A DNA stretch of 48,529 nucleotides from DATFPK01 sp035264885 (GTDB lineage: Bacteria; Actinomycetota; Thermoleophilia; Solirubrobacterales; 70-9). Position numbers and translations under genes: made by a program. Shown one piece after another: positions 31,764 through 41,090 of this stretch. Positions within the stretch are counted from its first letter, which is position 1, and each line of letters starts with the position of its first letter. The stretch spans positions 1 to 48,529 of the forward strand of contig DATFPK010000120.1 of assembly GCA_035264885.1 (NCBI GenBank), in the 5' to 3' direction. Below the pieces are notes generated by a model that saw only the letters and a program-made list of their open reading frames with translations, was not told the DNA's origin and did not search any database.

Positions 31764-32909
31764 ATGAAGAGGGTCCTGATACTCGGCTCCACCGGCTCGG
31801 TCGGCACGCAGGCGATCGAGATCGCCGGGCGCTCGCCCGACCTCCAGATCGCCGGGCTGGCCGCGGGGCGGAACTGGGAGCTCATCCTCGAGCAGGCCCG
31901 CGAGCACGGCGTCCCCACGGTGGCCTTGGCCGATCCCGGCGCCGCGGCCCAGGCTGCCGATGCCTGGAGGGGGCGGGTCCTCGAGGGGGAGGAGGGGATC
32001 CGGGAGCTCATCGCGACGTCGGGCGCCGACCTTGTCCTGAACGGGATGGTCGGGGCCGCGGGACTGGGGCCGACGGTCCTGGCGCTGACCGAGGGCATCG
32101 ACGTCGCGCTGGCCAACAAGGAGAGCCTCGTGATCGGAGGCGAGCTCGTCACCGCCCTCGCCGAGGGCACCGGCGCCCGGATCATCCCGGTCGACTCCGA
32201 GCACTCCGCGCTCCACCAGCTGATCGCCGGCCAGGCGGCCGGCACGGTCGAACGGCTCGTACTGACCGCCAGCGGCGGCCCGTTCCGCGAGCGCGCGGAC
32301 CTTTCCGGGGTGACCCCCGAGGAGGCGCTCACCCACCCGACCTGGGACATGGGCGGGCGGATCACCGTCGACTCGGCGACGTTGATGAACAAGGGCTTCG
32401 AGGTGATCGAGGCGCACCACTTCTTCGACGTCGGGTACGACCGCATCGACGTCGTCGTCCACCCGCAGTCGATCGTCCACTCGCTGATCGACATGATCGA
32501 CGGCGCCACGCTCGCGCACCTCGGGCTCCCCGAAATGCGGGTCCCGATCTCCTACGCGCTCCACTACCCCGAGCGCGCCGACGTCGCCGTGCCGCGCCTC
32601 GACCTCGCTTCGGTCGGCGCCCTGACCTTCGAGGCCGCCGAACCCGACCGCTTCCCCTGCATGCGCCTGGCGCGGGAGGCGGGTGAGGCCGGAGGCACGG
32701 CGCCCTGCGTGCTGAACGCCGCCGACGAGGTGGCGGTCGCCGCGTTCCTGGCCGGCGAGATCCCCTTCACCGGCATCGCCGAGGTCGTCGAGCGGGCGCT
32801 CGAGGCGATGCCGGCCGACCCCGTCTCCCACTTCGAGCAGCTCTTCGCCTGCGACGAGGACGCCCGCCGGCGCGCCGCCGAGCTCGCCCGCGAGGTGGCC
32901 CCCGCGTGA
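31764..32909 (+). CDS. dxr: 1-deoxy-D-xylulose-5-phosphate reductoisomerase Dxr
   Basis: A 381-aa NADPH enzyme of the MEP isoprenoid pathway (target of fosmidomycin). Visible blocks are the Rossmann ILGSTGSVGTQA, ALANKESLVIGGE, IIPVDSEHSALHQ (metal ligands), TASGGPFRE, VDSATLMNKGFEVIEAHHFFDV and VVHPQSIVHSLIDM. Length is normal. The stop overlaps the rseP GTG (GTGA). Confidence 0.97.
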   Translation: MKRVLILGSTGSVGTQAIEIAGRSPDLQIAGLAAGRNWELILEQAREHGVPTVALADPGAAAQAADAWRGRVLEGEEGIRELIATSGADLVLNGMVGAAGLGPTVLALTEGIDVALANKESLVIGGELVTALAEGTGARIIPVDSEHSALHQLIAGQAAGTVERLVLTASGGPFRERADLSGVTPEEALTHPTWDMGGRITVDSATLMNKGFEVIEAHHFFDVGYDRIDVVVHPQSIVHSLIDMIDGATLAHLGLPEMRVPISYALHYPERADVAVPRLDLASVGALTFEAAEPDRFPCMRLAREAGEAGGTAPCVLNAADEVAVAAFLAGEIPFTGIAEVVERALEAMPADPVSHFEQLFACDEDARRRAAELAREVAPA

Positions 32910-34123
32910 GCTGGCTGCTCGCCTTCGCCGGGTTCGCGGCGCTGATCATCCTCCACGAGTTCGGGCACTTCGTCGCCGCGAAGGCGGTCGGCATGCGGGT
33001 CGAGCGCTTCTTCCTCTTCTTCCCGCCGAAACTGGTCTCGGTCAGACGGGGCGAGACCGAGTACGGGATCGGCGCGATCCCGCTTGGCGGCTTCGTGAAG
33101 ATCACCGGGATGAACCCCGACGAGGTCGAGCCGGAGAGCGCCCACTCGCCGGAGCGCAGGACCCGGCCTGACCTCCTGACGCGGATCGAGTCCGCCGACT
33201 CCGGTCCGGAGACCCCGCCCTCGGCGGGGGGGCCGGAGCCGCTGCCGCCGGAGGAGCTGGAGCGTGCCTACTACCGGCAGCCGGTGTGGAAGCGGATCGT
33301 CGTGATCGGCGCCGGCCCGGCGGTCAACATCGTGATCGCCTTCGTGCTGCTGTTCTTCCTGGCCCTCGACGCCGAGAAGGCGACGACGCTGGAGGTATCC
33401 GAGGTCCAGAAGGGAACGCCGGCGGCGACCGCGCTGCAGGAGGGCGACCGCCTGGTCTCCGTCGACGGCCTCCGCGCCCATCGCGAGGATCTCGAGGGCA
33501 GCGCCGAGCGCTTCTCCGACAGGATCGACTCACATGCGTGCGAAAACGGGGCGGAGGTGCCCGACTGCCGTGCAATCGCGCCGGTCAAGGTCGTGGTCGT
33601 GCGGGACGGGACCCGCAAGGTCCTCCTGATCCGTCCGTTCTACGACCCCGACGCCGGCCGCAACAGGATCGGCTTCGGCTTCGCCGGCGGCGGCCTCGTG
33701 CCAGCCGATCGCGGAGCCGGCGAGGCGACCACGGCGGCACTCGACACGATGTGGTTCGTCTCGAGCAAGACGGTCGAGGTGATCGCGCGGATCTTCGAGC
33801 CCGAGCAGCGTGAGCAGATCAGCGGCGTCGTCGGCTCCTACGAGGTGACCCGCCAGGCGTTCGGCTTCGGTGCCCGGGAGGCGCTGACGCTCCTCGCGGT
33901 GATCAGCCTGTCGCTCGGGCTGTTGAATCTCTTTCCCTTCCTGCCGCTCGACGGCGGCCACATCTTCTGGAGCCTGGTCGAGAAGGTCCGCGGCCGGCCG
34001 GTCCCGTTCTCGGTCATGGAACGCGCGTCCGTGGTCGGGTTCGTCCTGGTCCTGATGCTGTTCGCGATCGGCTTGACCAACGACATAGGGCGCCTGAGCG
34101 GCGAGGGCTTCGATGTGAGGTAG
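32906..34123 (+). CDS. rseP: Site-2 intramembrane metalloprotease RseP/RasP
   Basis: A 405-aa membrane zinc protease. The zinc site HEFGH is at residues 17-21 in the first membrane segment; the third ligand is in LFPFLPLDGGHIF near the C terminus. One PDZ domain lies between (about 165-250, EVQKGTPAATALQEGDRLVSVDG). A Pro/Glu-rich insertion (about 70-115) precedes the second membrane segment and is longer than in E. coli. In related actinobacteria such proteases cut anti-sigma factors and other membrane proteins; the substrate here is unknown. It is coupled to dxr by GTGA. Confidence 0.93.
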   Translation: MSWLLAFAGFAALIILHEFGHFVAAKAVGMRVERFFLFFPPKLVSVRRGETEYGIGAIPLGGFVKITGMNPDEVEPESAHSPERRTRPDLLTRIESADSGPETPPSAGGPEPLPPEELERAYYRQPVWKRIVVIGAGPAVNIVIAFVLLFFLALDAEKATTLEVSEVQKGTPAATALQEGDRLVSVDGLRAHREDLEGSAERFSDRIDSHACENGAEVPDCRAIAPVKVVVVRDGTRKVLLIRPFYDPDAGRNRIGFGFAGGGLVPADRGAGEATTAALDTMWFVSSKTVEVIARIFEPEQREQISGVVGSYEVTRQAFGFGAREALTLLAVISLSLGLLNLFPFLPLDGGHIFWSLVEKVRGRPVPFSVMERASVVGFVLVLMLFAIGLTNDIGRLSGEGFDVR

Positions 34124-34157
34124 GTTCTCGCGCGAGGGACGCGAGAGAGGAGTGCCG

Positions 34158-35966
34158 ATGGAGGTCACGACCGCCGAGCGCTACGCGACGGGCGGCGACG
34201 CGAAGCCGCCGGATCACGAGAACCTCTATGAGGCCTTTCTCGCCACGGTCGCGCGGGTCGGGGACGACGTCGCGATCAGGACCGACGACGACGCCGTGGC
34301 CTGGACCTGGAACGAAGTCGCGGCGATGGTCAGGCGGATCGCCGGTGGCCTGGCGGCGCTCGGCGTCGGCAAGGGCGACACGGTCGCGCTGATGCTGGCC
34401 AACCGCCCCGAGTTCATCCCCTCCGACCTGGCGGCGGTGTCCCTGGGCGCCGTCCCATTCTCGATCTACCAGACGGCCTCGCCCGAACAGATCGCCTACG
34501 TCGTCGGTGACGCCGGCGCGACGGTCGCGATCGTCGAGCAGGCCTACCTGCCCCAGTTCGAGGAGGCGCGCGGGGACCTGCCGGGGCTCGAGCACCTGAT
34601 CGTCCTCGACGGGGAGGAGGGTCCGAATCTTCAGTCGCTCCAGGAGGAGGATCCGGGCTTCGATCCGGCCGGCCATTCGGCCCAGGTCGGCCTCGACGAC
34701 CTCCTGACCCTGATCTACACCTCCGGCACCACCGGGCCTCCCAAGGGGGTCCAGCTCACGCACCGCAACCTTCTTGCCCTGACCGCCAGCGTCGAGGAGA
34801 TCATCGAGGTTCCGGAGCGCGGCGCGAAGCTGATCTCCTGGCTGCCCGCCGCGCACATCGCCGAACGTGGCGCCCACTACTACCTGCCGGTCACGAAGGG
34901 GCCCTCGGTGACGATCTGTCCGGACCCGCGCAAGGTCGTCGAGTTCCTGCCAAACGTGAAACCGACGTGGTTCTTCGCCGTGCCGCGGATCTGGGAGAAG
35001 CTCAAGGCCGGGCTCGAGGCGCAGCTCGCCGGCCTACCCGAGGAGCAGCGAGCGTCCGCGCAGCGGGGCGTCGAGGCGGCGCTTCAGAAGGTGCGGCTCG
35101 AGCAGGCGGGGGAGGAGGTGCCGGACGAGCTGGCCACCGCCGTGGCGGAGGCGGACGAGAAGATGTTCTCGAGCCTCAGGACCGCCCTGGGCTTCGACGA
35201 GGCGGTTGCGGTCAGCGTCGGCGCCGCGCCGACGCCGCTCGAAGTGCTCGAGTTCTTCCACGCGATCGGCGTCCCGGTCGGCGAGCTGTGGGGGATGTCC
35301 GAAACCTGCGGCGTCGCGACGATGAACCCGCCGGACCAGGTGAAGCTCGGGACCGTCGGCCCGCCGATCCCGGGGGTCGAGATCCGGCTCGCCGAGGACG
35401 GCGAGATCCTGGTCAAGGGCGACCCGATCATGCCCGGCTACCGCAACCTGCCGGAGAAGACGGAGGAGACCTTCGAGGACGGCTGGCTCCTCACGGGGGA
35501 CATCGGCGAGCTCGACGAGGACGGCTACCTGAAGATCGTCGATCGCAAGAAGGAGCTGATCATCAATGCCGCCGGCAAGAACATGTCGCCGGCCAACATC
35601 GAGTCGAAGCTGAAGGCAGCCAGCCCGCTGATCGGCCAGTGCGTCGCGATCGGCGACCGCCGCCCCTACAACGTGGCGCTGATCGTCCTCGATTCCGACT
35701 TCACGCCCGGGTGGGCGAAGCAGAACGGGCTCGACGGCGTGGCGCTCGGCGACCTGGTCGAGGAAGAGCAGCTCCTCGCCGCAGTCCAGGCGGGCGTCGA
35801 CGAGGCGAACTCGAAGCTCTCGCGAGTGGAGCAGATCAAGAAGTTCACGATCCTCCCGACGGAGTGGGAGCCCGGCGGGGACGAGCTGACGCCGACGATG
35901 AAGCTGAGGCGCCGGCCGATCGCCGAGAAGTACGAGGACCAGATCAAGGCCCTTTACGCCGGTTGA
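34158..35966 (+). CDS. AMP-dependent long-chain acyl-CoA ligase
   Basis: A 602-aa ANL-family enzyme that activates a carboxylic acid as acyl-AMP then acyl-CoA. The P-loop is LIYTSGTTGPPKGVQLTH; GELWGMSETCG and DGWLLTGDIGELDEDGYLKIVDRKKELIINAAGKNMSPANIE are the adenylation and hinge motifs. The long insert near residues 285-330 is typical of FadD15-like proteins. ATG 34158 is chosen over GTG 34152 because GAGAGGAG lies 5-7 nt before it. It is the first gene of an accessory block between rseP and ispG. Confidence 0.92.
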   Translation: MEVTTAERYATGGDAKPPDHENLYEAFLATVARVGDDVAIRTDDDAVAWTWNEVAAMVRRIAGGLAALGVGKGDTVALMLANRPEFIPSDLAAVSLGAVPFSIYQTASPEQIAYVVGDAGATVAIVEQAYLPQFEEARGDLPGLEHLIVLDGEEGPNLQSLQEEDPGFDPAGHSAQVGLDDLLTLIYTSGTTGPPKGVQLTHRNLLALTASVEEIIEVPERGAKLISWLPAAHIAERGAHYYLPVTKGPSVTICPDPRKVVEFLPNVKPTWFFAVPRIWEKLKAGLEAQLAGLPEEQRASAQRGVEAALQKVRLEQAGEEVPDELATAVAEADEKMFSSLRTALGFDEAVAVSVGAAPTPLEVLEFFHAIGVPVGELWGMSETCGVATMNPPDQVKLGTVGPPIPGVEIRLAEDGEILVKGDPIMPGYRNLPEKTEETFEDGWLLTGDIGELDEDGYLKIVDRKKELIINAAGKNMSPANIESKLKAASPLIGQCVAIGDRRPYNVALIVLDSDFTPGWAKQNGLDGVALGDLVEEEQLLAAVQAGVDEANSKLSRVEQIKKFTILPTEWEPGGDELTPTMKLRRRPIAEKYEDQIKALYAG

Positions 35967-35974
35967 GCCGCCGG

Positions 35975-35980
35975 TAGGAT
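35975..35980 (+). promoter_or_regulatory. -10 element (TAGGAT) of the molybdoenzyme operon
   Basis: TAGGAT ends 6 nt before the ATG of the molybdopterin oxidoreductase, in a 20-bp gap after the acyl-CoA ligase. It suggests separate leaderless expression of the following three-gene unit. Confidence 0.42.
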
Positions 35981-35986
35981 CGGCTC

Positions 35987-38038
35987 ATGGCGCCCCGCAC
36001 CGTCCGCTGCGCCTGTCCCCACGACTGTCCCGACACCTGTGCCATGCACGTCACGGTGGAGGACGGCCGCGCGACCGCGGTCACCGGCGACCCGGACCAC
36101 CCGATCACCGCGGGCTTCCTCTGCGGCAAGGTCTCGAACTACCTCGACCGCGTGTACCACCCCGACCGGCTGCTGGCCCCGCTGATCCGCACCGGCCCGA
36201 AGGGGTCGGGGGAGTTCCGCGAGGCGACATGGGACGAGGCGCTCGACGCCGTCGCCGAGGGTCTGCGCACCGCCCGCGACGAGTGGGGCGGCGAGTCGAT
36301 CCTGCCCTACAGCTACATGGGCACCCAGGGCCTGATCCAGGGTGAGCTGATGGGGACGCGGCTGATGAACGCGCTCGGCGCCTGCAACCTCGAGCGGACG
36401 ATCTGCGCCAGCGCCGGCGTCGCCGGGACCGTGGCCACTCACGGCATCTCGCCCGAGGTGGACCCGGAGGAGTGGCCGCACGCCCGCTACCTGCTGATCT
36501 GGGGCTGGAACCCGATGTCGACCGCGCCGCACCTGTGGAAGAAGCTGCTGGCCGCGCGAAAGGCCGGAGCGCACCTGGTCGTCGTCGACCCCTTCCGGAG
36601 CCGGACCGCGAACGTCGCCGACGAGCACGTCCGGCCGTTGCCCGGGACCGATGCGGCGCTCGCCCTCGGGATGATGCGGGCGATCCTCGACGCCGGGCTC
36701 GAGGACGAGGATTGGTGCCGCGAGCACACCGTCGGCTACGACGAGTTCGCCGAACGGGTACGCGAGCGCGACGTCGCCGGGTGGGCGGGGGAGACCGGCG
36801 TCGAGCCCGAGGTCGTCGAGCGGATCGGCCGCGCCTTCGCCACGACGCAGCCGGCGCTGCTCAGGCTGGGCGTCGGCGCGCAGCGCCACAAGGGCGCGCC
36901 CGCTGCATACCGGACGATCTCCTGCCTCCCGGCGCTCGTCGGCGCCTGGCGCCACCGCGGCGGGGGTTGTTCCTACATCCCGACCGCGACGGCGGCGGCC
37001 GTGTCGAAGGAGCCGCTCCTGCGAGAGGACCTGCGGGACGGGCCGGCGCGGACGATCAACATGTCCCAGCTCGGCCTTGCCCTGACGGATCCGTCGCTCG
37101 ACCCGCCGGTCAAGGCGCTGGTGGTCTGGAACTCCAACCCCGCCCAGATCGCCCCCGACCAGACGAGCGTGCTCGAGGGGCTGCGTCGGGACGACCTCTT
37201 CTGCGTAGTCCTCGAGCAGTTCATGACCGACACCGCCGCGCACGCCGACGTCGTCCTGCCGGCGACGACCCAACTCGAGCACCGCGACGCCCTCTTCTCC
37301 TGGGGCCACCAGTACTTCACCTGGAACGAGCGCGCGATCGAGCCCCAGGGGCAGGCGCGCGCGAACACCGAGACGTTCCGGGCGATCGCCGCCCGCCTGG
37401 GCTTCGCCGATCCGGGCTTCACCGAGAGCGACGACGACCTGCTGGTCAGCCTGCTCGAGGGCGGGGGCGGGGGCATCAGGCTCGAGGAGCTGCGGGCGCG
37501 CGGCTGGCAGAAGGTCGACGTCGGGCAGGGCCCGATCCCCCACGCCGAGGGCGGGTTCGGCACCGCGTCGGGCAAGCTAGAGCTCTTCTCCCAGGTCCTC
37601 GCCGACCAGGACCTCGACCCGCTACCGGCCTACGAGCAGCCGGCCGAGGTCGCCGACGCGGCCCTCGCCGAACGGTTCCCGCTGGCGCTGATCACCCCCA
37701 AGACGCACCTGTTCCTCAACTCGACCTTCGCCAACCAGGACCGGCAGCACTCGGCGCAGCCGCACCCGGTGGTGGTGATCAACCCGGCCGACGCGGCGGC
37801 GCGGGGGATCAGCGACGGCGGCGAGATCCGGGTCCACAACGACCGCGGCGGCTTCGACTGCATCGCGTCCGTCTCCGACGACGCGCGTGAGGGCGTCCTG
37901 GTCGCGCCGATGGGGTGGTGGAGCCCTGACTGGAAGGGCCTCGCGGCGCAGGCGACGACGTCGCAGGAGCTGACCGGCCCGGCGCAGGCCCCGATCTTCA
38001 ACGACAACCGGGTCGAGGCCGAAGCGCTCGCGGCATGA
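35987..38038 (+). CDS. Molybdopterin-dependent oxidoreductase, DMSO-reductase family
   Basis: A 683-aa enzyme. Cys10, Cys14, Cys18 (CPHDCPDTC) and Cys46 (LCGK) can hold an N-terminal [4Fe-4S] cluster. The molybdenum-cofactor domains follow: TWDEALDAVAEGL, GACNLERTICASAG, LIWGWNPMSTAPHLWKKL, VVVDPFRSRTA, LVVWNSNPAQIAPDQ, VVLPATTQLEHRD and a C-terminal TPKTHLFLNSTF guanosine-binding domain. No Tat signal is present, so it is cytoplasmic. No electron-transfer or membrane subunit adjoins. Substrate is unknown. The ATGA overlap with the AAC(3)-fold gene suggests a shared role. Confidence 0.9.
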   Translation: MAPRTVRCACPHDCPDTCAMHVTVEDGRATAVTGDPDHPITAGFLCGKVSNYLDRVYHPDRLLAPLIRTGPKGSGEFREATWDEALDAVAEGLRTARDEWGGESILPYSYMGTQGLIQGELMGTRLMNALGACNLERTICASAGVAGTVATHGISPEVDPEEWPHARYLLIWGWNPMSTAPHLWKKLLAARKAGAHLVVVDPFRSRTANVADEHVRPLPGTDAALALGMMRAILDAGLEDEDWCREHTVGYDEFAERVRERDVAGWAGETGVEPEVVERIGRAFATTQPALLRLGVGAQRHKGAPAAYRTISCLPALVGAWRHRGGGCSYIPTATAAAVSKEPLLREDLRDGPARTINMSQLGLALTDPSLDPPVKALVVWNSNPAQIAPDQTSVLEGLRRDDLFCVVLEQFMTDTAAHADVVLPATTQLEHRDALFSWGHQYFTWNERAIEPQGQARANTETFRAIAARLGFADPGFTESDDDLLVSLLEGGGGGIRLEELRARGWQKVDVGQGPIPHAEGGFGTASGKLELFSQVLADQDLDPLPAYEQPAEVADAALAERFPLALITPKTHLFLNSTFANQDRQHSAQPHPVVVINPADAAARGISDGGEIRVHNDRGGFDCIASVSDDAREGVLVAPMGWWSPDWKGLAAQATTSQELTGPAQAPIFNDNRVEAEALAA

Positions 38039-38976
38039 AGGCCCTCCTCCGGCGGCTGCCGCAGCCCGTGCGCGACCGCATGCGCGCGGCGCGCAAGCGC
38101 TACCGCAGCGTCCGCTACCGCCTGCGTGAGCGGTTCAGGCCCACCCGCCTCGGACGCGAGGAGATAGAGGCGGCAATCCGCTCCGCCGGCGTGGGCGAGG
38201 GAGACGCGGTCTTCGTCCAGGCGGGCATGGCCGCGTTCGGGACGATCGAGGGCGGCCCGCAAACCGTGATCGACGCGTTCGAGGCGGTCGTCGGGACGGA
38301 CGGGTTGATCGCGATGCCGGCCTTTCCGCTGACCGGGCCGGCGATCGAGCACCTCCGCGAGCACCCGGTCTTCGACGCCCGGACGATGCCGTCCCGGATG
38401 GGGGCGGTCAGCGAGCGCTTTCGGACCGGGCCCCGCACGCTCCGTAGCGTCCACCCGACTCACTCGATCAGCGCCCGGGGACCCGGAGCGGAGGAGGTGG
38501 TCGCGGGCCACGAGCTGGCCGAGACGCCGTTCGGGGAAGGCACCCCGTTCTTCGTCCTCCGCGAGCGCGGCGCCAAGCAGGTCTTCTTCGGCGCAGGGGT
38601 GCGCGCGATCACGATGTACCACTCGTTCGAGGTGATCCGCGAGCCGCCGTTCCCGATCGACGTGTTCTGGCCCGAGCGGATCCCGGCGACGTGCATCGGG
38701 ATGGACGGCGAGACCACGAATATGACGACGCTGGTCCACCATCCGCGGCTCGCGCCGGGGCGGATCGACGTCAGCGCCGCGGTCGAGGCGGAGGTCAAGC
38801 GGCGCCTGCTGGACGGCGGCATGCGCTCGGTCGAGCTGGGTCGCGGGGAGGTCCTCTGCCAGCCCTTGCCCGCGATGTTCGAGACCTTCGAGCGGATGCT
38901 GGCCGACGGGGTGACGATCTACGATCCGCGCATCCTCGAGGCCGCCCGCGCACGCGGGCGCGGGGCACCCGCCTGA
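38035..38976 (+). CDS. AAC(3)-family N-acetyltransferase-like protein
   Basis: A 313-aa protein of the antibiotic_NAT (AAC(3)) fold. After a very basic N terminus (about 1-35) come GDAVFVQAGMAAFGTIEGG, LIAMPAFPLTGPA, the family core HPTHSISARGPGAEEV, and GEGTPFFVLRERGAKQVFFGAG. Although related to aminoglycoside acetyltransferases, family members also occur in surface-polysaccharide and secondary-metabolite loci. Sequence alone does not show that it acts on a drug. It overlaps the molybdoenzyme gene (ATGA) and the next gene (TGATG), so it is the middle of a tight three-gene unit. Confidence 0.85.
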   Translation: MKALLRRLPQPVRDRMRAARKRYRSVRYRLRERFRPTRLGREEIEAAIRSAGVGEGDAVFVQAGMAAFGTIEGGPQTVIDAFEAVVGTDGLIAMPAFPLTGPAIEHLREHPVFDARTMPSRMGAVSERFRTGPRTLRSVHPTHSISARGPGAEEVVAGHELAETPFGEGTPFFVLRERGAKQVFFGAGVRAITMYHSFEVIREPPFPIDVFWPERIPATCIGMDGETTNMTTLVHHPRLAPGRIDVSAAVEAEVKRRLLDGGMRSVELGRGEVLCQPLPAMFETFERMLADGVTIYDPRILEAARARGRGAPA

Positions 38977-40118
38977 TGCAGGACCTTCCCGACACCGCCC
39001 AGGGATCCGACCCGGCCGGCTCGCCGGACGAGGTCGCCCGCGTCCGCGAGCTCGAGAGGTTCGCGATCGCCCGGCTGCCGACGATGCAGCTGGCCGACGG
39101 CCTCTTCTGCCACGAGGTGGCAGTGGAGAACGGGTGCCGCCCCGCCGGGCGGTCCCTGCGCTACACGCTGATCGTCCTGATCGGCCTGCTGCGGGCCGAG
39201 GACGCCGGCGTCGACCACCGGTTCCACCTCGGCGCGCTGCGCAGCCGTGTGCTCTCCGAGCTCGACTCCGACGGACTCACACCCGGCGACTTCGGGCTCG
39301 CTTTGTGGGCCGAGGCGCGAATGGACGGCAGCGCCGCCGACGAGCTGGTCGCCGGCCTTGCACGCCGGCTCAGCGGTCCCTCGGGCCTCGAGGCCCTGAT
39401 CAGTACCGAGGTCGCGTGGATCGCGCTCGGCCTGTCGGAGTCCGAGGCCTGGGGCGAGACGGGCGAGGGGGAGCGGATCCTCAGCGGGGCGCGCGAGCAG
39501 CTCGTCGTCAAGCGGCGGACCGAGAGCGGACTGCTGCTGCATTCCTCGCGGGGGCCGCGGCGCCGGTTTCCGAACTTCGCCACGCAGATCTACGGGATCC
39601 TCGCCTTGTCCTACCTGGCACGCGCCCGCGGTGACGACGAAGCGCTGCAGGTCGCCCGCGAGGCCGGTGACCGCCTGCTCGCGCTCCAGATGCCGGACGG
39701 CGCCTGGCCGTGGATCTTCGACGCCCAGCGCGGGACGATCGTCGAGCCCTACGAGATCTACTCGGTTCATCAGGACTCGATGGCGCCGATGGGGCTCGGC
39801 GCCCTGACCCACGTCACGGGCGACCTCCGCTACAGATCGGCCGCCGTGTACGGCCTCGGCTGGATCTTCGGCCGCAACGACCTCGGCGCCGAGATGCTCG
39901 ACCGTGAGACCGGGATGCTCTACCGCTCGATTCGCCGCCGCGAGCGCCTCGATCGCGCCTACCTCTACGGCCGCACCGCGGCCTCCTACCTGAAGCCGCC
40001 GAGAGTGAAGGACGCCCGGCGGATGCTCGAGGTCAACCGCACGGACCGGCCCTACCACCTGGGCTGGGTGCTCGAGGCCTGGGCGGGCCGCGAGCACCTC
40101 GCGGCGCTCGAGACCTAG
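38976..40118 (+). CDS. Alpha/alpha-toroid (squalene-cyclase/prenyltransferase-like) protein
   Basis: A 380-aa all-helical protein. Repeats such as TQIYGILALSYLARARGDDEAL, AGDRLLALQMPDGAWPWIFDA, QDSMAPMGLGALTHVTGDLRY and GRTAASYLKPPRVKDA suggest an alpha/alpha toroid like those of squalene cyclases and some glycan-modifying enzymes. The classic cyclase DXDD motif is not seen, so catalysis is uncertain. There is no signal peptide. It is translationally coupled to the AAC(3)-fold gene by TGATG. Its TAG stop shares CTAG (40115-40118) with the convergent secreted protein. Confidence 0.75.
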   Translation: MQDLPDTAQGSDPAGSPDEVARVRELERFAIARLPTMQLADGLFCHEVAVENGCRPAGRSLRYTLIVLIGLLRAEDAGVDHRFHLGALRSRVLSELDSDGLTPGDFGLALWAEARMDGSAADELVAGLARRLSGPSGLEALISTEVAWIALGLSESEAWGETGEGERILSGAREQLVVKRRTESGLLLHSSRGPRRRFPNFATQIYGILALSYLARARGDDEALQVAREAGDRLLALQMPDGAWPWIFDAQRGTIVEPYEIYSVHQDSMAPMGLGALTHVTGDLRYRSAAVYGLGWIFGRNDLGAEMLDRETGMLYRSIRRRERLDRAYLYGRTAASYLKPPRVKDARRMLEVNRTDRPYHLGWVLEAWAGREHLAALET

Positions 40119-41053
40119 CGCGGCCGCACGACCTTGAAGGTGTCCTTCGCGGGCGAACCGTCGCGGTTGCCGGCGGCATCGATCGCGCGGACGCGGAGGG
40201 TGTGCGAGCCGAACGTGAGGCGCTTGGTCGTGAACGGGGAGGAGCACGCCCTGTAGGGGCGGCCGTCGAGCTTGCACTGGAACCGCGAGCCGCGCTCATC
40301 CGAGACGAACCGGAAGGTGGGGGTGCGGTCGGCCGTTCGGTTCGGGGGCCGCTTGCGGATCGTCGTCTGCGGCGGGTCCCTGTCGGCGCCGGGCCCTGGG
40401 CCGGTGCAGGCGGTCTCGGTAGGCGCGGTTGCGTTGTTGCGAGGGGTCGGGGCCGTCAGGAAGAAGTCGGCATTGCTCGAATCCGTGTCGTCGCTCATCT
40501 CAAGCAGCGTCGCGCAGCCGGCCGAGATGTCCCGGGTCAGGGACTGGGCATCGGGGATGCCTCCGGGCACGGCTGGACTTCCGGCAGGATCAGGAAGCGA
40601 ACCCGAGAAGTTTCCCCAGGAGACACAGTCGATGACCCCGAACGTGTTGGACTGGAAACACGCGGCACCGCCATCTGCCTCAATGCCCGGAGACGAGGCC
40701 ATGGTCTGGTCCATCGCCACCCCGTAGAGTCCGGCGGCCTGCGCGGTACCCATCAGGAAAGTGCGCTGGTTGCCGCCGTTGGGCGGATTGGATGTGAAGG
40801 AGAACCCTGCGAGAAAGTTGCCTGAGCTGCCGTAAAAGTTGATCTTCTGGCCCATCATCACGTTCTGGAACGCGGAGTAGGCCTGGAGCTCGACATACTC
40901 GGCCATTGGCTGGGCCGAGGTTCCCGCCGATACCTCGCGGATGCTGACCAGATGGTGGTTGGCCCGGGCGGCGGCAGGCATTACGAGCAGGCAGAGACAG
41001 GCGAGGACCATCGCAGTGCGCCTGGGACCGGGCATCCGCCGCGATTCGACCAC
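40115..41053 (-). CDS. Secreted protein with lamin-tail-like and Ig-like domains
   Basis: A 312-aa secreted protein. The signal peptide ends near AAARA-NHH. Residues about 35-190 have a lamin-tail-like beta sandwich (HLVSIREVSAG, AEYVELQAYSAFQN, KINFYGSSGNFLAGF). A Thr/Pro-rich linker follows, then a C-terminal Ig-like domain (about 235-312) of the form FxCKLDGRPYRACSSPFTTKRL with RVRAIDAAGNRDGSPA. The visible cysteines are probably extracellular disulfides. It likely acts at the cell surface. The start is GTG 41053, with ATG 41035 (residue 7) equally possible. It diverges from ispG across about 37 bp. Confidence 0.82.
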   Translation of the reverse strand: MVESRRMPGPRRTAMVLACLCLLVMPAAARANHHLVSIREVSAGTSAQPMAEYVELQAYSAFQNVMMGQKINFYGSSGNFLAGFSFTSNPPNGGNQRTFLMGTAQAAGLYGVAMDQTMASSPGIEADGGAACFQSNTFGVIDCVSWGNFSGSLPDPAGSPAVPGGIPDAQSLTRDISAGCATLLEMSDDTDSSNADFFLTAPTPRNNATAPTETACTGPGPGADRDPPQTTIRKRPPNRTADRTPTFRFVSDERGSRFQCKLDGRPYRACSSPFTTKRLTFGSHTLRVRAIDAAGNRDGSPAKDTFKVVRPR

Positions 41054-41078
41054 AGGCCGGCTCGCATCGCAACCCCCC

Positions 41079-41084
41079 TAACCT
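41079..41084 (+). promoter_or_regulatory. -10 element (TAACCT) of ispG
   Basis: TAACCT ends 6 nt before the ispG ATG and is the same hexamer as at hisF. It sits inside a short inverted repeat, ACCCC (41072-41076) and GGGGT (41086-41090), that reaches the start codon, so the -10 could also be a site of control. Confidence 0.45.
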
Positions 41085-41090
41085 TGGGGT

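Noticed and set aside
38035..38976. Calling the AAC(3)-fold gene an antibiotic resistance gene
   Set aside because: The fold is clear but the operon context is metabolic and no resistance genes or mobile elements are nearby. Drug specificity cannot be read from sequence.
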